Source: Limnohabitans sp. Rim8
GTDB lineage: Bacteria; Pseudomonadota; Gammaproteobacteria; Burkholderiales; Burkholderiaceae_C
Length of the DNA stretch: 64,000 bases
NCBI GenBank assembly: GCA_945897465.1
Contig: CAMDFK010000003.1
Span: 1-64,000 of the forward strand
Reading direction: 5' to 3'
Shown here: positions 35,535-43,167 of the stretch, in pieces
How positions within the stretch are numbered: position 1 is the first letter of the stretch
Layout of the letters: each line of letters opens with the position of its first letter
Program-made: the position numbers and the translations under genes
The notes under the pieces: model-generated
What the model saw: the letters and a program-made list of their open reading frames with translations, nothing else
Told to the model about the DNA's origin: nothing
Database searches by the model: none

Positions 35535-35977
35535 TGTCAGAGCAAACTGTCGCTCGAACTCTTTGGTGCCTTGAATCCGAGTCAGAGGAGCCCGCCGCGC
35601 GGACTCGCTCATACTCGCTTCGCTCGCCAAATCGCGATCTCCGCGCGGCGGGCTCCCCTGGCTCTGCGGCAGTGGTGTGGTGCTCAAAAACCCTCTCGGC
35701 TTTGATGGACCACCCAGCGCTGGGCGAGGCTGGTGTGCGGACTGCCCGATTTGGCGAGCGAAGCGAGTATGAGGGCAACCGTACTGCGGCAGTGGCATGG
35801 CGCTCAAAAACACTGACGGCTTTGAATAACCACTCAGCGCTGAGCGGGGCCGGAGTGCGGACTGCCCGATTTGGCGAGCGAAGCGAGTATGAGGGCAGCC
35901 GCACACCGGCCTCGCCCAGCGCGTTCCGCGAAGAACCCTGCATCCACGCAGGGCAAATCGGCGCATGCTCGGATTAA
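35534..35977 (+). CDS. Doubtful repeat-encoded ORF directly after mutL
   Basis: A 147-codon frame whose ATG overlaps the mutL stop (TGATG). It reads MSEQTVARTLWCLESESEEP and then consists mostly of translated DNA repeats, with RTARFGERSEYEG occurring twice. The same DNA is also open on the opposite strand. Because the conserved signal in this region is structural at the DNA level (see the repeats), I regard a functional protein as unlikely, although coupling to mutL makes translation of its start possible. Confidence 0.25.
   Translation: MSEQTVARTLWCLESESEEPAARTRSYSLRSPNRDLRAAGSPGSAAVVWCSKTLSALMDHPALGEAGVRTARFGERSEYEGNRTAAVAWRSKTLTALNNHSALSGAGVRTARFGERSEYEGSRTPASPSAFREEPCIHAGQIGACSD
35587..35656. 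repeat. Large perfect hairpin carrying the inverted core repeat
   Basis: A perfect 17-bp inverted repeat, GGAGCCCGCCGCGCGGA (35587-35603) and TCCGCGCGGCGGGCTCC (35640-35656), about 50 bases after the mutL stop. Its 36-base loop contains, in reverse orientation (35608-35634), the same core CGATTTGGCGAGCGAAGC.. that occurs twice downstream. It lacks a T tract, so it is not a simple terminator, though it could stop or protect the mutL transcript. Confidence 0.85.
35664..35903. repeat. Two tandem 120-bp structured repeats
   Basis: Unit 1 is 35664-35783 and unit 2 is 35784-35903; by eye they are about 85-90% identical. Each contains a 12-bp palindrome: CCCAGCGCTGGG at 35713-35724 and CTCAGCGCTGAG at 35833-35844, the latter with a compensatory pair of changes. 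Each also has a core of about 27 bases that is identical in both units (35747-35773 and 35867-35893). In unit 2 the core is flanked by GTGCGGACTGCCC and GGGCAGCCGCAC, which pair apart from one bulged A. The pattern points to a mobile or regulatory structured repeat (REP/BIME-like). Confidence 0.85.
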
Positions 35978-37206
35978 AGCGAAACAACAGCATGTCGCCC
36001 AAACTCATCGTCCTGCTCCTGGCCCTGCTGCTCGGACTGCAACCCGTCACCACCGACCTGTACCTGCCCGCCCTGCCCGCCATCACCGAAGGCTTCGGGG
36101 CGGGGATGGGCCAGGCCCAACTCACCCTCACGGGCCTGCTGCTCGCCTTTGGCCTGTCGCAGCTGGTTTGGGGCCCGCTGTCGGACCGCTTTGGCCGCAA
36201 AACTATCCTGCTTTGGGGCATGGCCGCTTACGTGATCGCCTCGGTGACCTGCGCCTTCGCGCCCAACATGGCCTGGCTGGTGGCGGGTCGCGCCCTGCAA
36301 GGCGTGGCCATGGGCGCTGGTGTCATGGCCGCACGCGCCGTGGTGCGCGACCTGTATGCCCCAGCCCAAGGGGCCACCGTCATGTCGCAAGCGCTCACGG
36401 GTCTCGGCATCATCGCCTGCGCCTGTGCACCCATTGGGGGCATCTTGACCGACGCTTTGGGCTGGCGGGTGGCCTTGTTGGTGCTGGCCCTATTTGGGGC
36501 CGTCACCTTCGGACTGCTGCTGTGGCGCTTTGAGGAAACCCTGGCTCGCCCCAACCCGCACGCCCTGCACATGCCCAGCCTGTTGCGGGCCAACTGGACC
36601 ATCTTGCGCCATCCCACCTTCCGCGCCTGGAGCGCCTTGTCCACAGGGTCCTATATGGGACTGTTCACCTTCTTGGCCTGTTCGGCCTTTGTTTTTACCC
36701 GCAGCATGGGGTACAGCAAAACCGCCTACGGGTTTTTCATGCTCAGCATGTCGCTGTCCTACATCGTGGGCACCTTCTGGTGCCGCTGGATGCTGCGCCG
36801 CACCAGCGTGCACCGGTCAGTCGCTGTGGCGGCTGTCCTCACCCTCACGGGTGGCATCAGCATGGCCGCGCTGGCCTATGCGGGCCAAGGCCAGGACTGG
36901 TACGGCGCGGCCTGCGTCATGGGGCCGATTTACCTCTTCATGTTGGGCCACGGCGTGCACCAGTCCTGCGGCCAAAGTGGTGCCGTCGCGCCCTTCCCCG
37001 AGAAAGCAGGCACCGCCTCGGCACTCAACGGCTTTTTGATGATGCTGGGGGCCTTTTTCATGGGCAGCTGGCTGGGCACACAAATGCACGAGCCCGTCTT
37101 TGCCTTGGCCCACGGCCTGCTGCTGTGGAGTGTTGTCATTGCCCTGGTGGCCTGGACCCTGGTGCAGCGCCACGGCCGCTCAGCCACGCTGCCCGCCCGC
37201 GCCTGA
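35965..37206 (+). CDS. Bcr/CflA-type multidrug efflux transporter (MFS)
   Basis: A major facilitator superfamily exporter of 413 residues with about twelve membrane helices. The N-terminal half has the drug/proton antiporter motifs [15 protein letters not shown] and [16 protein letters not shown], followed by [11 protein letters not shown], typical of the Bcr/CflA group. ATG 35965 is listed; ATG 35992 ([10 protein letters not shown]) is equally possible and gives a more usual N-terminus. It follows the repeat region behind mutL and precedes miaA by ten bases. Substrates are unknown. Confidence 0.92.
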   Translation: MLGLKRNNSMSPKLIVLLLALLLGLQPVTTDLYLPALPAITEGFGAGMGQAQLTLTGLLLAFGLSQLVWGPLSDRFGRKTILLWGMAAYVIASVTCAFAPNMAWLVAGRALQGVAMGAGVMAARAVVRDLYAPAQGATVMSQALTGLGIIACACAPIGGILTDALGWRVALLVLALFGAVTFGLLLWRFEETLARPNPHALHMPSLLRANWTILRHPTFRAWSALSTGSYMGLFTFLACSAFVFTRSMGYSKTAYGFFMLSMSLSYIVGTFWCRWMLRRTSVHRSVAVAAVLTLTGGISMAALAYAGQGQDWYGAACVMGPIYLFMLGHGVHQSCGQSGAVAPFPEKAGTASALNGFLMMLGAFFMGSWLGTQMHEPVFALAHGLLLWSVVIALVAWTLVQRHGRSATLPARA

Positions 37207-37216
37207 GTTGCACACC

Positions 37217-38200
37217 ATGAACGCCCCAGTGCCCGCCCGCCACATTCCCCACTCGGACCGAGCAGTCGATGCCATCGCCCTGGTTGGCCCCACGGCCAGC
37301 GGCAAGACCGCTGCCGCCTTGGCTTTGGCGCATGCGCTGCAGCCTCAAGGTGGCGCAGAAATCATTAGCGTCGACTCGGCCCTGGTGTACCGGTGCATGG
37401 ACATTGGCACCGCCAAACCCAGCCGCGATGAACGGGCCGCCGTGCCCCACCACTTGATCGACACGCTGGACCCGCTGCTCAGCTACAGCGCAGCAGAATT
37501 CGCCAAAGACGCCACCCGGCTCATCCAGGGCATCCGAGCCCGCGGCAAAACACCGCTGCTGGTGGGCGGCACCATGCTGTACCTCAAGGCGCTGCTCGAA
37601 GGTCTGAACGACATCCCTGCCGCCAACCCCGAGATCCGCACCCACATCCAAGAAAAAGCCGAGCACATCGGCTGGCCCGCCTTGCACGCGCAACTGGCCC
37701 AAGTGGACCCGCAGACGGCCGCCCGCCTGGCCCCCGGCGACAGCCAGCGCATTGGCCGGGCCCTCGAAGTTTGGACCGCCACCGGCCAGACCCTCACATC
37801 CTTTCACCAAAGCGCCAAAGCCCAGGCCCCCGACTGGCACATCCCCATCATCAGCCTGGAGCCACAGGACCGCGCCTGGCTGCACCAACGCATCGCCCTG
37901 CGCTTTGAGCAAATGATGGCGGCTGGCTTCATGGACGAAGTCAAAGCCCTGCGTGCACGCGGCGACCTGCACCCCGACCTGCCGTCCATGCGCTGCGTGG
38001 GTTACCGCCAGGCCTGGGAAGGTTTGGATGGAGGCTGGAGCGAAGCCGAGATCCTGGAGCGTGGCATCTTCGCCACCCGCCAACTGGCCAAGCGGCAAAT
38101 CACCTGGCTGCGCAGCATGACCGATCGCGTGGTGGTGGCGGCCGACGCGCCTGATGCCCTGCAGCAAGTCCTACAGGCCGCCGCAGCCCATCTGCGCTAA
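37217..38200 (+). CDS. miaA: tRNA dimethylallyltransferase
   Basis: Adds the dimethylallyl group to A37 of tRNAs that read codons starting with U. The 327 residues start at ATG 37217 and contain the P-loop [35 protein letters not shown], the catalytic Asp/Thr region [16 protein letters not shown], and the C-terminal [13 protein letters not shown] and [15 protein letters not shown]. It sits in the mutL region, as is common in proteobacteria (mutL-miaA), here with a transporter gene and repeats inserted between the two. Its stop overlaps the convergent arfB stop. Confidence 0.96.
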   Translation: MNAPVPARHIPHSDRAVDAIALVGPTASGKTAAALALAHALQPQGGAEIISVDSALVYRCMDIGTAKPSRDERAAVPHHLIDTLDPLLSYSAAEFAKDATRLIQGIRARGKTPLLVGGTMLYLKALLEGLNDIPAANPEIRTHIQEKAEHIGWPALHAQLAQVDPQTAARLAPGDSQRIGRALEVWTATGQTLTSFHQSAKAQAPDWHIPIISLEPQDRAWLHQRIALRFEQMMAAGFMDEVKALRARGDLHPDLPSMRCVGYRQAWEGLDGGWSEAEILERGIFATRQLAKRQITWLRSMTDRVVVAADAPDALQQVLQAAAAHLR

Positions 38201-38604
38201 TCCCCGGCGTCTTTGCGACGACCGCTTTTGATCTTGGATTGCATCGCCTTGCCCTCCAGCCGCCTTTGCACCGAGCCATAGGTAGGCTGGGTGGCCTTGC
38301 GGGGTTTGGGGGGCTTGGCGTACAGGTCCAAGGTTTCATAGAGCCTGGCCCAAGCGTCCACCCGATTGGCCTCTTGGGTTCGGTGTTTTTGGGCTTTCAG
38401 AATAAAGACACCCTCCAAGGTCAGGCGGCTGTCGCCCGACTGCAGCCAGCGCTGCTTCACGTCGTCGGGCAAGGACGAGCCCGCCACATCAAAGCGCAGT
38501 TGGATGGCGCTGGAGACCTTGTTGACGTTTTGCCCGCCCGGGCCTTGCGCCCGAATGGCACTGAGCTCGACTTCAGCGTCGTCGATGTGCAGGGCGTGTT
38601 TCAT
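38197..38604 (-). CDS. arfB: Alternative ribosome-rescue factor ArfB (peptidyl-tRNA hydrolase)
   Basis: Frees ribosomes stalled on non-stop mRNA by hydrolysing peptidyl-tRNA. The 135 residues (ATG 38604) contain the catalytic GGQ in [13 protein letters not shown] (residues 23-25) and end with a basic, Lys/Arg-rich tail ([11 protein letters not shown].., [13 protein letters not shown]) that enters the mRNA channel. Length and layout match ArfB/YaeJ. It follows the DUF1178 gene on the same strand at 44 bases. Confidence 0.95.
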   Translation of the reverse strand: MKHALHIDDAEVELSAIRAQGPGGQNVNKVSSAIQLRFDVAGSSLPDDVKQRWLQSGDSRLTLEGVFILKAQKHRTQEANRVDAWARLYETLDLYAKPPKPRKATQPTYGSVQRRLEGKAMQSKIKSGRRKDAGD

Positions 38605-38648
38605 GGTGGTGGCTGTTGGCGCCAGATCGCGGTAGAAGGCCACACAGC

Positions 38649-39188
38649 CTACTGCAACGGCCCCTTGAGGTGCTCTGGCAAGGGCAAGGCCGTGACATCG
38701 ATGCCTTCGTCGATCAAGGCCTCGGTTTCTTCGCGTGTGGCCTGGCCCCGGATGTTGCGCTCTTCGCGCTCACCGTAGTGGATTTTGCGGGCCTCTTCGG
38801 CGAATTGTGTGCCCACATCTTCGGTGTTGGCCATGACGTGTCGCACCATTTTCACCATGGCCGCTTGCAGCTGCTGCAAAGTTTCGGGCGACACGACGGG
38901 CAATGTGGGTGCCGAAGGGGACACTTCTACAGCACGAGCGGAAGGTGTAGCGGCAAGGCCACCAACACCCGCACCTGTGGCTGGAGCGCCCTGCGCCGGG
39001 GTCGGGTCTGGGGCAAGGCCGTGGCCCAAATTCAGGCGCGGCGCTGACAGCATTTTGGTGATGTCGCTGTCATTGCAGACCGGGCAAGTGACCATGCCCC
39101 GCTTGCGCTGGGTGTCGTAGTCGGCCTGAGAGCCAAACCAGCCTTCGAAGCTGTGGCCCAGGGCGCATTGCAGGTCCAGGACTTTCAT
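38649..39188 (-). CDS. DUF1178 family protein
   Basis: A 179-residue protein starting MKVLDLQCALGHSFEGWF with a zinc-binding pattern: Cys8, then CPVCNDSDITKML. These are characteristic of DUF1178, a family of unknown function in alpha- and betaproteobacteria. A Pro/Ala-rich linker (about 65-105) separates this from a helical C-terminus. It overlaps the NUDIX gene by four bases, so the two are translated together at the tail end of the complex I gene run. Confidence 0.9.
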   Translation of the reverse strand: MKVLDLQCALGHSFEGWFGSQADYDTQRKRGMVTCPVCNDSDITKMLSAPRLNLGHGLAPDPTPAQGAPATGAGVGGLAATPSARAVEVSPSAPTLPVVSPETLQQLQAAMVKMVRHVMANTEDVGTQFAEEARKIHYGEREERNIRGQATREETEALIDEGIDVTALPLPEHLKGPLQ

Positions 39189-39781
39189 GGGGCGGGTGTG
39201 GAGAGGGTTTGCCAGTGCAAGGGCCACTGGCCCAACAGAACATTTTGCAACCAAAACAGACCCGTCAAGGTCTTGGCATCGGTCAACAGCCCTTGCTGGC
39301 AAGCGGCCATCAATTCGGCAGGGGTGGCGGTGAACACGTCCAAAAACTCATCGATGTCCAGCTGACGCTCGCCCAACGACAGGTCTTTGGCAAACCAGAT
39401 CTCGATCACCTCGGTGGAGTACGCAATCACCGGGTGCAACACCCCCGCGCGTGCCCACTGGCGGGCCGTGTAGCCGGTTTCTTCGAGCAGCTCGCGCTGG
39501 GCGCACAGCCACGGGTCTTCGCCCGGGTCGAGCTTACCAGCCGGAAATTCGGTCATGACCTGCCCCACGGGGTAACGGAACTGCCGCTCCATCACCAGGC
39601 GCAAACCCTCGGGCGTGTCGAGCATGGGAATGACCATCACCGCCCCGGGATGCACCACATATTCTCGGGTCGCCAGGTTTTGGTTGGGCAAGCGCACGGT
39701 GTCGCGAAAAGCGAGCAGGAATCGCCCGCGCAAGAGCTCTTCTTGGTGGACCCGGTGTTCGATCAGGTGATCGTCAGACAT
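39185..39781 (-). CDS. NUDIX hydrolase, ADP-ribose pyrophosphatase type
   Basis: A 198-residue NUDIX hydrolase. The NUDIX box is FPAGKLDPGEDPWLCAQREL followed by LEETGYTA, with the REL-x-EE metal ligands. The N-terminal part, ending MVIPMLDTPEGLRLVMERQF, is typical of ADP-ribose diphosphatases (NudF/ADPRase), which split ADP-ribose to AMP and ribose-5-phosphate. It is 28 bases downstream of DUF2818 and overlaps DUF1178. Its position after the nuo operon is common in Burkholderiales. Confidence 0.9.
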   Translation of the reverse strand: MSDDHLIEHRVHQEELLRGRFLLAFRDTVRLPNQNLATREYVVHPGAVMVIPMLDTPEGLRLVMERQFRYPVGQVMTEFPAGKLDPGEDPWLCAQRELLEETGYTARQWARAGVLHPVIAYSTEVIEIWFAKDLSLGERQLDIDEFLDVFTATPAELMAACQQGLLTDAKTLTGLFWLQNVLLGQWPLHWQTLSTPAP

Positions 39782-39809
39782 GCAAACCCGTGTGAGTGCG
39801 GCACTGCGC

Positions 39810-40112
39810 TCAGTGTTTGCGGTGCATCAGGTAGCGGTAAACAAAACCCGGAAAGGCCAGCGTGACAAACATGGTACCCGTGACCGCATAAAACTCCCAG
39901 CCCTGTGGTGCGACTTGGCCGCCATGGTTTTCCAAAGCCAGGCCCACACCGCCCACCACAAAGTAAAGCACAAACAGCTCCATCAAGCGCCAAAACAAAG
40001 GCTTGGACACACGCTGAGGCCCCAGCAGCATGATGCGCTGGTTGAAAAACGGCATGTTCGCGGCCACCAAGGCCAGCAAGATCAACAAACCGATTTGGGT
40101 GGAGGTGCTCAT
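39810..40112 (-). CDS. DUF2818 family membrane protein
   Basis: A 100-residue protein with three hydrophobic segments (about 5-22, 45-62, 75-92), starting MSTSTQIGLLILLALVAANM. It matches DUF2818, a small membrane family found directly after nuoN in Burkholderiales, and lies 18 bases after the nuoN stop. An accessory role in complex I is possible from position only. Confidence 0.85.
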   Translation of the reverse strand: MSTSTQIGLLILLALVAANMPFFNQRIMLLGPQRVSKPLFWRLMELFVLYFVVGGVGLALENHGGQVAPQGWEFYAVTGTMFVTLAFPGFVYRYLMHRKH

Positions 40113-40130
40113 GGTGTTGTGTTCAAAGAA

Positions 40131-41618
40131 TCAGACCGCGAGCATACTGACAATCGAGTTAGCGCACAAAGCCATGAGAGCGCCGGGGAAAATGCCCAGC
40201 AACAAAACCAGCAAGCCGTTGGTGGACAAGACCAAGCGCACATCGAGCGAGGCCGACACGGTGGTGGCGGTGACCGGCTCGTCAAAGTAAATGACCTTGA
40301 CCACGCGCAGGTAATAGAACGCACCGATCAAGGACATGATGACCGCAAAAATCGCCAGGCCCAGGTAGAAGCCCTGGCCCGAAGCCACCAAAGACTGCAG
40401 CACTGACAGCTTGGCATAAAAGCCCACCATGGGGGGAATACCGGCCATCGAGAACAGGCAAATGGCCATCACGCCCGCGTACAGGGGGCTGCGCTGGTTC
40501 AGACCGGCCAAGTCGGTGATCTCTTCGCTCTCAAAGCCCTGGCGGGCCAACAGCATGATCACGCCGAAAGCGGCCAAGGTGGTCAACACATACGACACCA
40601 TGTAGAACATGGCCGAGCTGTAGGCGTTGGCGGCCAAGGTGGTCTCGCCATTGATCACGCCCGCCACAAAACCCAGCAGCACAAAACCCATTTGTGAGAT
40701 GGTCGAATAAGCCAGCATGCGCTTGAGGTTGGTCTGGGCAATGGCCGCCAGGTTACCGATGAGCAAGGAGCCGATGGCCAGCAAAGCCAGCATTTGCTGC
40801 CAGTCAAAAGCCAGAGGCAACAGGCCCTCGACCAGCAAACGCACCAGGATGGCAAAAGCGGCCAACTTGGGAGCGCCACCGATCATCAAGGTGGCCGCAG
40901 TGGGCGCGCCTTGGTAGACGTCTGGAATCCACATGTGGAAAGGCACAGCGCCGATCTTGAAGGCCAGACCGGCCACGATAAAGACCAAACCGAACACCAG
41001 CACCTGGTGGTTCACCTGCCCTGATGCAATGGCTTTGAGCACCGCCGACAACTCCAGGCTGCCGGTAGCGCCGTACATCATGGACATGCCGTACAGCAAG
41101 AAGCCCGAGGCCATGGCGCCCAGCACAAAGTACTTCATGGCCGCTTCACTGGCTTGGGTATGGTCGCGGCGCAGGGCCACGAGCGCATAGCTCGACAGGG
41201 TCAACAGCTCCAAGCCCAAATAGATCACGATGAAGTTCTGGCCCGAGATCATCATGCTCATGCCCAGCAAGGCAAACAGGCTGAGGCTGAAAATCTCGCC
41301 GCCACGCAACATCTCGCGGTCAGCGGCATAGGGGCGGGAATAGACCAGGGTCACCATCACGGCGATGGTGGCAAAGCACTTGAGCCAGTGGCCCATCGGA
41401 TCGCTGACCACCATGCGGCCAAAGCCGTACAGGGTCTGACCCGCATCGGCAAACACCGCGTGCAACAATGCCACACCGCCCAGAGACACCAAGGTCAGCA
41501 CATAAGTGGCCGTGCGCTTGGGGCTTTTCACGAAGAGGTCGGCCAGGGTCACCACGCAGGCCATGACCAGCAACACGATCTCCGGATACATCGTCATCCA
41601 GCTGGAGTTGTCCATCAT
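40131..41618 (-). CDS. nuoN: NADH-quinone oxidoreductase subunit N
   Basis: One of the three antiporter-like proton-pumping subunits of complex I, 495 residues with about fourteen membrane helices. The conserved Lys/Glu segments are visible, e.g. VPFHMWIPDVYQGAPT and LKRMLAYSTISQMGFVLLG. It is the last of the fourteen nuo genes. Confidence 0.97.
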   Translation of the reverse strand: MMDNSSWMTMYPEIVLLVMACVVTLADLFVKSPKRTATYVLTLVSLGGVALLHAVFADAGQTLYGFGRMVVSDPMGHWLKCFATIAVMVTLVYSRPYAADREMLRGGEIFSLSLFALLGMSMMISGQNFIVIYLGLELLTLSSYALVALRRDHTQASEAAMKYFVLGAMASGFLLYGMSMMYGATGSLELSAVLKAIASGQVNHQVLVFGLVFIVAGLAFKIGAVPFHMWIPDVYQGAPTAATLMIGGAPKLAAFAILVRLLVEGLLPLAFDWQQMLALLAIGSLLIGNLAAIAQTNLKRMLAYSTISQMGFVLLGFVAGVINGETTLAANAYSSAMFYMVSYVLTTLAAFGVIMLLARQGFESEEITDLAGLNQRSPLYAGVMAICLFSMAGIPPMVGFYAKLSVLQSLVASGQGFYLGLAIFAVIMSLIGAFYYLRVVKVIYFDEPVTATTVSASLDVRLVLSTNGLLVLLLGIFPGALMALCANSIVSMLAV

Positions 41619-41669
41619 CTGTGTTCTCTCAATTGTTCTGTTCAGGCAAACGGTTCAGGCCCTGGCCGC

Positions 41670-43145
41670 TCAAGGCAGCTTAGACACGGCCACGTGCTTG
41701 AGCAAGTCCATCACCGAGGCATCCATCACATCGGTGAAAGGTTTGGGGTAAATGCCCATGTAGAGCACGGCCACGGCCAGTAGGGCCAGCATCAGGAATT
41801 CACGCGCGTTGATGTCGGTGAGGGCCTTGACGTCCTCGTTGGTGACCGGACCCAAGTACACGCGCTTGAACATCCACAAGGTGTAGGCCGCGCCAAAGAT
41901 CAGGGCCGAAGCGGCCAGCAAGCCGATCCAGAAGTTGGCCTTCACAGCGCCCAAAATCACCATCCACTCGCCCACAAAGCCCGCTGTGCCCGGCAAGCCT
42001 GCATTGGCCATGGCAAAGAGCAAGGCGAACGCGGCGAACTTGGGCATGGTGTTGACGACACCACCGTAACTGGCGATTTCACGCGAGTGCACCCGGTCGT
42101 ACAAAACGCCGATGCACAAGAACATGGCGGCCGAGACAAAGCCGTGCGCAATCATCTGCACAATGCCGCCGGACACGCCAAGCGGGTTGAAGATGAAAAA
42201 GCCTAAAGTCACAAAGCCCATGTGCGCCACCGACGAATAAGCCACCAGCTTCTTCATGTCCTGCTGGACCATGGCGACCAAGCCCACATAAATCACGGCC
42301 ACCAAGGACAACACAATGATCAACATGCCCCACTCACGGGCCGCATCGGGGGCGATGGGCATCGAAAAACGCAGGAAACCATAAGCTCCCAGCTTGAGCA
42401 TGATGGCTGCCAGCACAGCCGAGCCGCCTGTAGGCGCTTCGACGTGCACATCGGGCAACCAGGTGTGCACCGGCCACATGGGCACCTTCACCGCAAAAGC
42501 CGCAAAGAAGGCAAAGAACAACAAGGTCTGCACCGAGCCCGACAGCGGCAGCTTGTGCCAGGTCAGGATGTCAAAGCTGCCGCCCGAAGTCACATACAAA
42601 TAGATCAGCGCGATCAGCATCAGCAAAGAGCCGAGCAAGGTGTACAGGAAAAACTTGAAGGCGGCGTAAATCTTGTTCGGGCCGCCCCAGATGCCGATGA
42701 TCAGGTACATCGGGATCAGGGTCGCTTCAAAGAAGACGTAGAACAAGATGCCGTCGAGCGCACAGAACACACCGATCATCAAGCCCGACAAAATCAGGAA
42801 CGCGGCCATGTACTGGTTGACTTTGCGGGTGATGACTTCCCAGCCCGCAATCACCACCACCACGTTGATGAAGGCCGTCAGCGGCACCAGCCACAACGAG
42901 ATGCCGTCCACACCCAGGTGGTAGTGCACATTAAAGCGCTCGAACCACATGGCTTTTTCGACAAACTGCATGGCCGAAGACCCGAGCTGAAAGCCCGCGA
43001 TCAATGGCAGCGTGACGAAAAAACTGGCGATCGCACCCACAAGGGCCAACCAGCGCACAGCGCCCGCTTGGCTGTCGCGACCAAAGGCCAGCAGGGTGAC
43101 ACCGAACGCAATCGGCATCCAGATGGCAAGGCTTAACAATCCCAT
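41670..43145 (-). CDS. nuoM: NADH-quinone oxidoreductase subunit M
   Basis: A proton-pumping antiporter-like subunit of complex I, 491 residues. It shows FFEATLIPMYLIIGIWGG, the VPMWPVHTWLPDVHVEAP motif with its pumping Lys/Glu neighbours, and KKLVAYSSVAHMGFVTLG. About fourteen membrane helices. It lies between nuoL (22 bases) and nuoN (51 bases). Confidence 0.97.
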   Translation of the reverse strand: MGLLSLAIWMPIAFGVTLLAFGRDSQAGAVRWLALVGAIASFFVTLPLIAGFQLGSSAMQFVEKAMWFERFNVHYHLGVDGISLWLVPLTAFINVVVVIAGWEVITRKVNQYMAAFLILSGLMIGVFCALDGILFYVFFEATLIPMYLIIGIWGGPNKIYAAFKFFLYTLLGSLLMLIALIYLYVTSGGSFDILTWHKLPLSGSVQTLLFFAFFAAFAVKVPMWPVHTWLPDVHVEAPTGGSAVLAAIMLKLGAYGFLRFSMPIAPDAAREWGMLIIVLSLVAVIYVGLVAMVQQDMKKLVAYSSVAHMGFVTLGFFIFNPLGVSGGIVQMIAHGFVSAAMFLCIGVLYDRVHSREIASYGGVVNTMPKFAAFALLFAMANAGLPGTAGFVGEWMVILGAVKANFWIGLLAASALIFGAAYTLWMFKRVYLGPVTNEDVKALTDINAREFLMLALLAVAVLYMGIYPKPFTDVMDASVMDLLKHVAVSKLP

Positions 43146-43167
43146 TTTTATCTCGTCCTCAAAACCG

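Noticed and set aside
35664-35903. Possible CRISPR array or integron attC sites in the repeat region
   Set aside because: Only two direct copies at 120-bp period, with related sequence between the cores rather than unique spacers. No cas genes, no integrase and no GTTRRRY core sites.
35073-36221. Minus-strand frames (up to 382 codons) covering the end of mutL and the repeats
   Set aside because: They arise from antisense mutL plus repeats that happen to be open in several frames. The repeated peptide YSLRSPNR follows from DNA repetition.
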